Translations under genes and position numbers: made by a program
From: Apodemus sylvaticus
Taxonomy: Eukaryota > Chordata > Mammalia > Rodentia > Muridae
NCBI RefSeq assembly: GCF_947179515.1
Contig: NC_067476.1
Location: 54,981,574-55,045,573, forward strand
Direction of reading: 5' to 3'
DNA: 64,000 bases
In this document: positions 1 through 11,270 of the stretch, piece by piece
Layout of the letters: each line of letters opens with the position of its first letter
Position numbering within the stretch: the stretch's first letter is position 1
Notes under the pieces: generated by a model
The model's input: only the letters and a program-made list of their open reading frames with translations
Databases searched by the model: none
Told to the model about the DNA's origin: nothing

Positions 1-3000
1 ATACATCACCACTCCAAATGTGCTGCTATAATCGTATTTCTTTAATGGGGGCGTTCAAGAAAAGAGAGATGGGGGAAAGAGAAAAGAACTTATCTGGAGG
101 GGGGAGGGAACCCTCGGGATTACTCCAGTATATATTTAACCAACCTGCAATTAAAGACGGTATCAGCTTGTATCATTTAGAGCTAATGCAATAATAATGG
201 TAAATTACAGGCCAAAATGGCTTGTGATCGCAGCCTCTGTATTCCCAATAGTGTCTTCGTCCTTCTAATTAATGCCTGGGTGAGCAGTTGGGAAAAGAAA
301 ATTTTGAGGAAGGGACATCTTGGTGTTTAAATCGAATAGAAACAGACCGCTTTGTACACACCATTGACTCTTGCATTTGCCATCGAAATATCGATTTTAA
401 GGCAGATCTGTAAATACACAAAGAGGTTAAACTCAGAAAAGGAGCAGAGGTTGGTAAGGAGGGAATCAAATTTAAGAGAAAAAAAGAGAGAGAGGGAGAA
501 GGGATGTCATATTTTTAATTATTTGATTGCCTGAAATATTCGTAACCATTAAAATGTGCACAGCAAGTGAGTTTAAAGAACTAACTATACACCCAAAGGG
601 GGGCTTAAGGAGCTGCTTCTGGCAAAGGAGGGTAAGCCAGGGAGAAGAGTGTGCTTGATGTCTCCAAGAATCTGTTAAGTTTAAACTTTTTTTCTTAAAT
701 GAAAGATTAACATTTATTCTTTTAATATGACAATAAAATGGACACATTAATTAGATGGGAGAATCATTATTGTTTACCTTTGCATGGCTGCAAACATAAA
801 CAGCCCCTGTGCCTGGAATCCTGTGTACACACTCCCTGTGCATCCTCTATAAGGCATATCCACACACACTACTCCTAACCGCTCTTATCTGTTTAGCCAG
901 CCAATTAACGCTAAACCAATGTTTGGATGTAGTGCGTGTCTCCTATAAACATGAGTAATGTATTTGCTGTAAAAATAATGATTAGAATGAATTAATCCGT
1001 CTGATATGTGTATTATATGGATTTAAATATGTTGTTTTAAGAGATTTTCATAACCCTGGATGCCATAGTTAAAAACAAACACCAGCATGCACCGTTTTGC
1101 AATCTCTTAAACAAATAAAATTGCTCTGATTTAAATAACATTTATTTTACATGACCAAACACAATAAATAACGTAATATACAAAGCTTTATAATTATTGC
1201 ACATTTGTAAAATATCTTACATTGAGTTCATACAGCCAGCAATATTTAAAGCACAAAGACTTTATTTACAGTTTTATTTTATTATACTAGCCAGATCCAA
1301 TGGACCTAACATAAGATGAATTTATGTTCATTTCACCAGCCAGCGTTCTCATCAATCATATATATTTGGGAGGGGGCATGTAAACATTATTGCCTAAAGT
1401 ACCTTATATACATCTGATAGCTGATCAGAACAAAGAGCTTTAACAATCTAGAAAGGTAAAGCTGGTAAAAGGATACCATATTTTGGTTTATCTTATTTAG
1501 TCTTAAATTATATATTAATATTTTTTAATGTAAACTTAGTGAATATGAGCTGGTATAATCATTTTTTACATAAGTAGTCTCATCTCTTTAGAAAAAAAGT
1601 TGAGTTTTAGATCATTGTTATTTCCTTGGGAAGTTCTTTAATATTTTATGGGAATATCATAATAGATCACAAGAGTTTTTTGAATTACTGCTTCCCATTG
1701 AGATCTTTTCCACCTGATAAAAATAATTTTCCTGGAAAAATTAATTATGTCAACATATAATTAAAAATCTATCTTCAGGAAGTGAAATTTTAAAATCCAG
1801 TGTCTTTAAAATAACATAAAAAATTGCTAGGAAATGAATTTGAAATAAATCACAGAAAATGTGCCAATGTGTATATATGGATGTGTGTATCTCTTATATA
1901 TGTATTTAAGAGCACGAATATATATATGCATATACATACATATACATATATATACACATACACACGCAGGTTGCATACAGACATATACCCACTTTGCTGG
2001 GTCTAAGCATGCAAGTTATTTTAGGGTTTCAACTCTTCAGAAAATCTCATTATGTGAGGAGCGAAGTGGCTCTGCGGGGAGCATTATGGAAATATCTGGG
2101 CTTGATTTAATGAGGCTGTTCACATTGCTGGAATATCAACTTAACAGAGAAAAGTCTACCCAGGGCGTCCAAGTTACCAAAATGAAAATTGGCCATTGAG
2201 ATGATAAGAACGTGGCTTTTTTTCTGCGAAATCACTTCAGGTAACAGAGATAACATTAAATAACATACATTCTATGCACCAAGAACAATGTTTTATGTAC
2301 CGAGTCTCTTATCCGTCTCTCCTAATGACTTCCCTTAGCGGGTTGTTAGTACTTGACAGCAGGTCTCCGTGCGGGGAACTTTTCTCCAATTCCACATTCA
2401 AAGGAGGTCCATCAGAGAGCATGATTGGCAATTTTCGTCATAATCTGCACATTATTAGCATCAAAATTGACGTGGCAGTTAACACTGGTGGGTTTTGATG
2501 TACCTTTCTTCAAGTTCAAGGAAACCCCCCCTGTAGCCAGGGTTGGCAGAGCAGGTCTCAGCAACCCAGCGGTGGCTTTGCAGAGAAGGCAAGATACATG
2601 CGTGAGAAATACACCAAGATCCATTTTACCCGAGGAAAAGGAAACCAAGAAAAGAAAGGGTCCAGAGGAATCCAGAGCTCCAACTCATAAAAGTGTCTAA
2701 GGAAATTTTTAGGATATCATATACCTAGAGATTCAAGTATTCCCCAGATCGAGTGGAACGTTTGGAAACCTGAGATAAAATTTCTCTCCACAAACCTCAA
2801 TGTCACTTTGACCCTCACCTTCTCTCTTTTTCCCTTTCCGTCAGTCCTGGCTATGGCAACCGCTATACCCATTACGTTTTACACAAAATATGCAAGGAAA
2901 AAAAAAATAAAACCTTCCATTTCCTAAGCACGGAAACCAAAGACTAAAGGAGAACTAACTGTAGTGAACCGGAGAGAAGGAAGCGCGATCGCCTCCCTTT

Positions 3001-3701
3001 CCCACCTCGGCTTTGTCCTTCCGAACAGACCGCAGCAGCCTGCGCGCTGTCAAAGATGTCTACCACGCATTCCCTGTCTGCCTTGTGGCTTCTCAGAGTT
3101 CCAGCCTCCCGCTCCCCTTGGACAAAGGCCCCTAGCTAGCTGAAACTGAGAAAAATCTGCCTTTTCCTTCTCCCCCTCGTTCAAAGACAAGAAAAAGAGC
3201 AGCAATATGAATCTGGAGAGGAAGAGGGTTGGGGAGGGATGGTGTTCCCTTGCCCAAGTACTAACGCCCACAGTTCTCTCGCTTTGTCACAGCACCCCCA
3301 TTGCTTCTAGCCACCCCCCCCCCAGGGTAACTCGGCCCCGGGGCTGATTAGCCGCGACTGAACACCTGGATCAGTCTGACTGGCCCGTGGGGAGTTGTCT
3401 TCTGGAGACCGGGGACTCCAGACAGGTGGACAGCGGGAACCACATCTAGAAGGCGTAAGGTTGGGAGTGGGCATGGGGGGGGGAGCTAGGTTGGAGATAC
3501 AAAAATAGAGATCATTTGGGGGGACCCCGCCAGGCCTTCACGTCGGCCCCTTCCCCTCCCCCCACCCACTCGGGCAGGTTTCTTTCGCCCTCCCGTGCCC
3601 CGGGGCGCCCCCTATAGGCAGCAGTAGCGGAGGGCCAAACGGGGGGGCCCCCCGACGGGGAGCTCGCCGAGAGGCTGGCGCGGCCCCTGGCGGCGGCGTA
3701 G
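1..3701. other. Evx2 downstream flank and 3' UTR region
   Basis: No gene is seen here apart from the probable Evx2 3' UTR, which is transcribed leftwards from the stop at 3702. Going left from the stop, the first minus-strand AATAAA signals (TTTATT on the plus strand) that I see lie at about 1261-1277 and 1141-1146, which would make the 3' UTR about 2.4 kb. The stretch 1-1800 is AT-rich and contains many TAAT/TTAT homeodomain-type cores. A TA/CA-rich low-complexity patch lies at about 1870-1975. The end of the 3' UTR is inferred, not shown. Confidence 0.5.
3605..3618 (-). promoter_or_regulatory. candidate CTCF site just 3' of the Evx2 stop
   Basis: Read on the minus strand, this 14-mer matches 12 of 14 positions of the CTCF core CCASYAGRKGGCRS, including the GGGGGC centre. 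Its orientation is minus. CTCF binding is known at several places in HoxD, but this assignment rests on the motif only. Confidence 0.4.
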
Positions 3702-4424
3702 TTATCTGGTGAGCGGCGCCTCGTCCCTCTGGTCCGGCGGGCTGACGGCGGTCTTGCTAAGCACCGCGGCCGAATAGGGCAAGAAGCCGCTCTCGGAGCG
3801 CGGCGCCGCGGCGCTGCAACCAAAGTCCGAGCCACCCGCCGTCCCGGCTCCCCCGCCGCCGCCGCCGCCGCCGCTGCCACCGCCGCCCCGGGAACCCAGC
3901 GCTGCCGCGGCGGCGGCGGCGGCCGCAGCTGCAGACTGGCTGCTGTGACAACTGAGGCACGAGCAGGGCGCCGAGCTACCGCTGGGGGGCGCCCCGGCCG
4001 CCGCCGCCGAGGAGGCCGCCGCCGCTGCAGCCGCCGCGGCAGCCGCAGCCGAAGCCGCGCTGTTCAAGCCCGCGGCGGCAGCTGGCGCCTGGTAGAGCCC
4101 GGGGTGGCGGAAGCTGCAGAGCAGTTCCGGCCGCGAATAAGGATGGGAAAGCGCACGGAAGGTGTCCAGAGGACGGATGGAAGTGGCGAAGGGCGAGGAT
4201 GCCGCCGCCGCCGCTCCCGAGGCTGCCGCGGCTGCTGCAGCCGCGGTGACGCCCACGTGCGGGTAGTAGTGCAGCGGCACGTGCGAGTGAAAAGGGTAGG
4301 GTAGGCTTCCGGTGGCCGCCGCGTGGGTCATCATGTAGGTGTAGAAGCTGGGGTCGGCCGGATGCGGCCACGACATGGCCAGGCGCTGCCGTTTGTCCTT
4401 CATGCGTCGGTTCTGGAACCACAC
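3702..4424 (-). CDS. Evx2: Evx2 exon 3 (end of homeodomain and C-terminal region)
   Basis: Last coding exon of the even-skipped-type homeobox gene Evx2, a nuclear transcription factor beside Hoxd13. On the minus strand it follows a CAG acceptor (4426-4425) and begins in phase 0 with [14 protein letters not shown], the end of homeodomain helix 3. It is followed by [16 protein letters not shown], a segment I recall from vertebrate Evx proteins. The rest is low-complexity: several polyalanine runs, a glycine run and a Cys/Ser patch ([12 protein letters not shown]), ending [12 protein letters not shown] then TAA at 3704-3702. Alanine-rich C-termini are typical of Evx repressors. The exon is intact; the frame problem lies upstream in exon 1. 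Confidence 0.95.
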   Translation of the reverse strand: MWFQNRRMKDKRQRLAMSWPHPADPSFYTYMMTHAAATGSLPYPFHSHVPLHYYPHVGVTAAAAAAAASGAAAAASSPFATSIRPLDTFRALSHPYSRPELLCSFRHPGLYQAPAAAAGLNSAASAAAAAAAAAAAASSAAAAGAPPSGSSAPCSCLSCHSSQSAAAAAAAAAAALGSRGGGGSGGGGGGGGAGTAGGSDFGCSAAAPRSESGFLPYSAAVLSKTAVSPPDQRDEAPLTR

Positions 4425-5823
4425 CTGCGGGGACAGCCGCACCAGCCCGGGTTAGGGAGCGCTGGGTATTCCCAGTCCCTGTCCGGGGTCTCCAAACCCT
4501 TCCCGGGTCCCAGAATGGCCTGGCCTGCTTCCCTGGCTCTGAGCTCAATCCCTCTTTTCTCCCATACGGGACAGGGTGCCCATTAACTCGACGATCGTCT
4601 AGGGCACACCCTCCTCAGCCAAAAGAGTCCCCTGCTCCTGAGTTTAGCGGGACTTCTCAGGTTCTGGCTCTACACTTGCTGCTTTTGTTTTGTTTTGTTT
4701 TGTTTTCATCCCAAACCAAGCTTTTATCTCCCTCTGTCTAACCACCCACCCGCGCCCAGCCTCACTGAACACCGGTCTGTCAATCCCAGGATTTGCACGG
4801 GGATTCTGGGCAGCCTTTGAAGACAGGCTGTTGAGTAGTTTTTCTGAGAGGAAGCAGCTCCAGGTCTTGAGCCCTCAGAGCTGCAAGGACAGTTCCCTAG
4901 GGGCATGGGTCCGATTCGAGTATTGAAAGGATGATTTTGTTGGAATCATTTGCTTTAAATGAGTGGCAAAAGCCGTGTGCCCAGAACCTGGAAAGGGAAC
5001 TTTTCCAGCTCCTTCTAACAGTATCTAATAAAGACATCATTCGTCACAACTCTAAATGAAAGAAAGCCCGATCAAACTGGAGGAAGACTTCCACCCTAGT
5101 CTCTTATCCCATGGGGTGTTCTCTTTTGCTGGAGAGTCGAATGCTCTGTGAAATGTTCACCAAGTCTACCTAATGTCTATCCATCTGTTCTGGATGTGTA
5201 ATAAAAATTAATAACCTAAATATATACATATATGCATAAATGTGTATATATACACATATATACATAAATATATGTATGTAAACAAGAACAATTTCGTTCT
5301 TTCACGTTGCCCAAGAGAAAAAAAAAATCTTTAGGAAACCACGTTCTCAATCCAATCGATTTTTAAAAAAATACTATAACCTTTTCTTCAGGTAGCAACG
5401 TTTTATGTGAGAAATAAATCTCCAAAATCAGGAACGAATGAAAAGTTGCACCTCGGGTTTGTGCCAGAGAAACAAAATCCCGCTTTGCCGCTTAGGGCAA
5501 AGTAGGACCTTGGGCACAAGTAAGGGGGCAGGCACCTGGACAACCTTTGAAGAGAACTGAGCAAGGCGAGGGGCCGGTCTGAAGCGTGGGCCTCCGGGTT
5601 CAGGGCTCCTTCTTGGTTAGCCAGGCCTGTCAACCAGGCCTGTCAACCGACTACAATTCGGCACAGGAGAAAGAAATAAACCTACTCCTTCGTTGGCAAA
5701 AGCCGGTGGGTTTCCACACAGAATTCTCACCACCCAGAAAGGGAGAAAAGAGGGAGGAAAAAAACCCAAATCAACCCAGGTGCCCCGAGGGAGGTTTGAG
5801 CAGGCATGCGCCGGAATCGATAC
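4425..5823 (-). other. Evx2: Evx2 intron 2
   Basis: Intron between the IK and VWFQ codons of the homeodomain, the position expected for Evx genes. It has GT-AG ends read on the minus strand. It holds a TA-rich low-complexity patch (about 5218-5280) and a perfect 13-bp tandem duplication (5621-5633 and 5634-5646). No coding potential is seen. Confidence 0.85.
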
Positions 5824-6101
5824 CTTGATGGTGGTTTCGGGCAGGTTGAGTGCGGCGGCCAGCTCACACCGGCGGGGCCGAGACACGTAGTTCTCCCTGT
5901 AGAACTCCTTCTCCAGGCGCGCGATCTGTTCGCGGGTGAAGGCCGTACGGTATCGCCGCACCTGATCGGCGCCGGAACCGGAGCCAGAGCCGCCCAAAGC
6001 CGCACCTCCGCTATTACCGCTGCCGCCTCCATGCAGACTTCCGAGGCCGGAGCCGGAGGCCGACGTCGTGGTGCCCGCGACGGAGCCGCTCTCCGCGTAC
6101 C
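5824..6101 (-). CDS. Evx2: Evx2 exon 2 (most of the homeodomain)
   Basis: Middle coding exon of Evx2. It starts after a TAG acceptor (6103-6102) with the last two bases of a split glycine codon, then YAESGS, a Gly/Ser-rich linker, and the homeodomain from [20 protein letters not shown] through LNLPETTIK. It ends at a GT donor (5823). With exon 1 corrected for its extra base, the homeodomain would span about residues 190-249. The [11 protein letters not shown] segment of helices 1-2 is diagnostic of the Eve/Evx class. The exon itself is intact, but as the window is written exon 1 enters it in the wrong frame and a stop would follow about 30 codons in. Confidence 0.95.
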
Positions 6102-7000
6102 CTAGCAAGCAAACAGTCCACAGCGCATGAGTGGTTGTAGGGACCGAGGACCCTGAGTTGGGCTTGCTAGCTGGTGGCAAAAGAGGCTTCGGGCAGGAAA
6201 GTCGCTGTCAAAATTGATGGGATCTGTCAGGCTTACAAATTGCTGCCGTTAATGAAATCAATGAAGTTTAGGGAACCCTTCCTAACTAAATAATAGAAAC
6301 GGAATTCGAAAAGGTTGTTCTTTTTTCAATAATTAGAAAATTTCCGCTCGGTAGGAAAATTTGCTGGGGAACCAGTTTAAGAAGCTGTGGGCTTGACATA
6401 GTCTGGGAACCACAGGGTAGCTCTTTATAGGGCCTCCAGCCTTTCTTTGACAGAAAGAAATATCTTAAGATTTTTCAAAGCATCAGCAGCTCAAACCCGA
6501 GCTAGTAAAGGGGAGGGGTGTTCACTTTTCTAACTCTTTTCTGCCCGCTGACTTAAGCGGTTGAGCAGAGGTGCGAGGCCAGACTGTGTCTCAGACTTAT
6601 CTAGACAAGTGCTCCCTCCACCCGGCCCTGGGCGGCCCCAGAAGCAGTTCGGAACTCCTGTCCAGAGCACCCTTCCCCAAAAGTAACTAAGCCACGCGGG
6701 CTAGCGCTGCGTCGCCTCGCCCCAGCGCTTAGATTCGCAAGCGAAACATTTACTCCGACTCAGGCAGGAGCCTGGGCGCGCGGGCCTGGCTCCTTAGGCT
6801 CCACAGGCCCTGGCTGTGCTGGGAAGCTCGAGAGCAGAACCAGAGCGACCGGTTCCTAGCATGCGTCCCTCCCCTGCCCCTGCCAGCTCTGCGCAGCACT
6901 TTAGTAAAGACTCAGAGACCGGCTAAGGCACGGAAAGGGGCTGGAGAGGCCCTCGAGGGAGCCCGGATGATGGGGCTGCAGTCTGCGGGTACCCGGTTAC
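6102..7000 (-). other. Evx2: Evx2 intron 1
   Basis: Phase-1 intron with a GTAACC donor (from 7000 downward on the minus strand) and a TAG acceptor. It is moderately GC-rich at the exon 1 side. No other feature is recognised. Confidence 0.85.
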
Positions 7001-7428
7001 CTTTGGCATTGTTTTCCTTGAGCTGCGCGGCGCCCAGGCCGCCGGGGGGAGCGCAGGGCGGAGCAGCCCACCTCCACGTCGCTGCTCATGTCGGCCTCGG
7101 CGGCCGCCTCTGAATAATGACTAGGCTTCTTGCGGCTCTCGGTGGCGGAGGCGATTTCGGAGGAGACGGTGCTTTCGTTGCTCGGGTGCTGCAGGTTGAA
7201 CAAAGTGTCTATTTCGAATTTGCCCTTGGCGGGGAGATCTCCCAGAGAACCGTGCAGCGGGGCGGACGGCAGGCGAGGACTGAGGCGAGCCGGGTGCTGC
7301 GAATTTTCCAGGGCCTCGAGCACAGCACTGCCAGCCGAATCGGACAAATTGGAGAACCTCTTGCCAGCAGTAGGGCTGTGGAGCCCTCTCTCCATCAGAA
7401 TCATCTCTTTTCTTATTCTTTCCATCAT
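7001..7428 (-). CDS. Evx2: Evx2 exon 1 (frame broken by one extra base)
   Basis: First coding exon of Evx2, starting at the tandem ATGs (MMERIRKEM) at 7428. An in-frame GTG three bases earlier is not needed as a start. About 128 residues read normally through GCSALRSP. The frame then shifts at the plus-strand G6 run 7044-7049, giving RRPGRR in place of the GGLGA expected from the family. The downstream DNA still encodes KENNAK in the other frame, and the donor AAAG|GTAACC joins correctly to GYAES of exon 2 in that frame. Exons 1-3 sum to 1429 bases; with one base less they give 476 codons including the stop, or 475 residues, the mouse Evx2 length as I recall it. A sequencing or assembly indel is most likely; a real allele is possible. 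Confidence 0.92.
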
Positions 7429-7705
7429 CACAGCTTTCTAAAAAATGTCACAGTGGTCTGGCTGTCCGGTCTTAATGATGGGCTGAGCCCAGGGCTGATT
7501 CTCATTCAGCCCCAGCAAGAGGCTCTAAATATTATTATCTCTTTTGGAGGGAGGCGGAAAAATTGTGGGATGCCAGAGAGAGGGAATGACTGGTCAAAAT
7601 GACCCATACATCCTTCCGAGTCGGAGATGTCATTCATCAAAAAGTAGCGCCCGCTCGTCATTAAGGTACGAATGACGCCGTTCGAATAATCATTTATTGT
7701 AACAG

Positions 7706-7713
7706 GTTTATAA
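7706..7713 (-). promoter_or_regulatory. Evx2: candidate Evx2 TATA box
   Basis: TTATAAAC on the minus strand, about 280 bases before the Evx2 ATG. This position would give a 5' UTR of roughly 250 bases. The flanking AT-rich segment (about 7600-7780) is also rich in ATTA/TTAT homeodomain cores. Inferred from sequence only. Confidence 0.4.
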
Positions 7714-9919
7714 GCAAATAAATACACGCTCCTGTCAGTGGGTAATGAAGGCGACTTCAGAGCAGACAAATAGATCCAGGTAGGAGACGAGAAGACACGA
7801 GAAGTGAGGAAGAAGGCTCCGGTCCTTTGCCCGCTCCCAACCAGTTCTGCTTGCCCGGGGGTTTGGCCTCGGGGGTGAAATTGACAGTCTGATTAATAGA
7901 GCACGCCGCGGCACATTTCCCCCTTCATTTAGGGGTATCATTACGCTCTCAGTTTGCTGGGTTGCCCCTTAGGTCCTAATCATGCAGTGCCTTCCTCATT
8001 TCTCCACGAACACAGATACGTGTTAAATAATAGATAATGCTTTGATTTTCCAGGGTAGCTTCTTGAGAAGTTTTTGTTTTGTTTTGTTTTGTTTTGTTTT
8101 AACATTTACTAGCTGGGGGGGCATAAGGGGGCGGGTAAGGGGGAGGATACAGGAAGAGTTGCGTAAGAAGACCTTGCGCCCACTCCTGTCAGGATTACTT
8201 ATCATTCTGTTTTAAGAACCAAATAGTAATAATAAGTATTTTATTTAACAGATAGGATCCTGAGTTCTTTCTCTCCCTCCTCTCAGTCTGGGTGCTCCCC
8301 TCCAACAGAGAAAGAGAGAGAGAGGCAGAGAGACAGAGACAGACAGAGATAGGCAGAGACGGGGATATATCTTGTAGACTTTTGAAAATGCTTTCTTGCT
8401 ACGAGGCTGGGGAGCTACATAAGGCCCGTGCCTCCAAACGGAAATCATTACATCTTCTCTGATTTTCTACCACTGTTTTTGCAGACTGATTTCCGAACTC
8501 AAAGACACTAGATTTTTAGTTTTTTAATCTGGCTGATGGACAAGCTTCTCACCCGCGCATTCTCCCTTAGGGGAGATAAACTAGACTGGAGGGTCTGATA
8601 GTAGAATTCTACAGCTAACTTTAAACACAATCGTGATTTACCGCACTATAGCGGCCCGCGCCGAATCCACTTTTTTAAATTGCCGGCTTTCCCCACCCTT
8701 CTCACATAGAGGAATTCGTGGTGAAGTAACTGGGTTTCAGGGTCAATGTGGAGGGAATGGAATCTCCAGCTGCCTCCCTTCCTTTCCCACTCTGTTCTTC
8801 CGCCTCGCCATCCTCCCCCTCCTCCACCCTAGCCCCTTACCTGTGGCCCCCGGTGTTCCTGGGGCTGACTGGGGGCACAGAGAGTCTCCGACCAGCCTTG
8901 CCTCTTCTCCTTCCCGCCTGAGGTTGGAGGCTGAGCCTCTTGGCGATAACTTTGATAGTCATAATGACGCCGGTGGCAACCATTTTAAGGAAGATCAATC
9001 TTCACTCAAATGCGCTCATCTCCTCCCGCGCTTGCGCCCCACCCTGCCCGACTCAAATGCGTCGTGCCAGTTTGCCCGCCTGCTGTCCCAGAGGTAGAGC
9101 TTCACCCGCCCCACACTGGCGAGGTCCTCGGAGGGCAGGGAGAGGACACAGTGGTCTAGCGTGTGAGCTTCCAAAGCAGCTTGGAGAGCCTGGCAGACTG
9201 AACGCTGGTCTCGGGTTTTGCACCCCTGTCACAACACTAACTCAGACCCTAACCCGGGCCCCCCTCCTTCCCACTTTGAGACACACCCAGCATATTGGGG
9301 TGTGTTAGGGGGCAAACCTCTGATCTAATTGCCCATCTGTCTGTTGGCGCTTTCTTTTTAACCTTGGACCCGTTGGGGGCGCGTCAGGAATGTAAGGGGA
9401 GGTGAGGTGTGAAGTATATTTATACACATGTGTACACATATATAGTCAATGCCAAAAGTTTTTCTCCTCTTTCCCTTAGCGCCAACTTATTTCTACAGAC
9501 AAGCTTGCTGGAAAAAAAATCAATCCCACCTCTTTAAAGTTAGAAGTGGAAAGCTGGGTAGGCCCGCAGGCTCAGGGGAATTGTCTGGTGGGCGATGACC
9601 TCCGTTTGAGAACTTGACCCGGCATCCACCTTTGCCCCTGTCCCAGTGGCTATTCTACCGTAGTGGTCATTCAGCTCCTGGCACTTGCCTTGTCCTCAGG
9701 CAGGTTTTTGGCTACCTCTCTTCGCTTTTCACACGAATAATAGCCCAGCTATACGGGCGGGCGCCCCCAACTGCTTCTCAGCCAGGACGCCCAGCTCCAC
9801 CGGTCCAGACTGTCGCGGCCCAGGTGTCTTTGGGAGGATCCTGCTACCTAGATCCTGCTACCTAATCCTTCCCTACCCAAGGGACTATAACAGACTCTTT
9901 GGTCTAGGCTGGGCTCCAT

Positions 9920-9937
9920 GGGGGGGGGGGGGGGGGG
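9920..9937. repeat. poly(G) run of 18
   Basis: Eighteen consecutive G bases. Such a run is prone to sequencing error and could form a G-quadruplex. No gene is affected. Confidence 0.9.
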
Positions 9938-10691
9938 CAAGACCCTGGCAGCAAGTTGGTGGCTTAGCCTGGGCGGAAATCCGCCGGTGCCTTCATTGCT
10001 GTCATTTGGCGCCCCCCTCTGTTTTCCTCGCGATTTCGGCGGCTGTGAGCTGCTTTTCTGACGCAGAAACCTCAGCGGCCTAGAAGATTTCTTACCTCTT
10101 CTAGGACCCACTGCCTCTGGTTCCAAAAGCTGGCCAAATAAGACTCCAGTCTACTGAAAATGAAAAAAAAATCATTTCTCCGTGACACCTTCATTCATTA
10201 ATGGTTCTGAAACTAGCTTGCACCTTTTAAGTAACACTAATATTGCATTTCTAGGATGTTTATTGCTGCACTCGTGATCTTGTCAGGAAAACTATAGCGG
10301 TGAAAAACATCCATAACTTTTCACTGCACTTAGTAGATGGTATCATTTCACAGTGACTATTCCATTTTAATAGATAATGTTCCTTTAGATTCCATACCTA
10401 TTACTAGTAACAATGCTGGCTAATTTCTATAACTCATTGACTATGCAATTACAATCTTTTTACATAGATTACACCTTCTGAAGACCAGAGAACCCCTGGG
10501 TAATTAGTCCCCCCCCCTTTTAGGAAGGAGAAACCTCCTACACAGAGAGCTTTGGTAATTGTTCATAATTTATACTTACCTCCAATAATGCAAAAGTCAT
10601 GGAGGTTTGAAAGTTATGCATAACCTTTTTTTCATGTTACCTGTTTTATTTAAAGGCAGGCCTACCTCAAAAACATTACACCAGTGGAGAG

Positions 10692-10694
<3 letters not shown>

Positions 10695-10762
<68 letters not shown>
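10695..10762. repeat. (GA)n microsatellite
   Basis: An uninterrupted GA/CT tract of about 34 repeats between Evx2 and Hoxd13. Confidence 0.95.
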
Positions 10763-10763
<1 letters not shown>

Positions 10764-11084
10764 AATGCTATTAAATTTGTTGTAAAAATACAGTCACTTT
10801 GTACCCTTTCCAGAAAGAAGAGGCTAAAACTAGAAACTGACCCAGTTTTTCAGCCTCTGATATCTTCAGAGTGCCACCACCAAAGAGCAGGATCACACAA
10901 TTAGACAAAAATCTAACCTATGCCCCATGCCTTCAAAGGGCATCTTCCACCTATGCAAAGGGCATGCCAAATTTTTAAGATTTGGGAGTGAGGTGACATA
11001 CAGGAAAAACGTTCTTTGTATTATCCAAAAAGAACAGTTTTGCTGGCAAAAATGACATAAACGAAGCAAGGCCCTTTTTTTTCT

Positions 11085-11270
<186 letters not shown>

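Noticed and set aside
7429..7431. In-frame GTG before the Evx2 start
   Set aside because: The tandem ATGs that follow match the known MMERIRK start; a GTG start is not needed.
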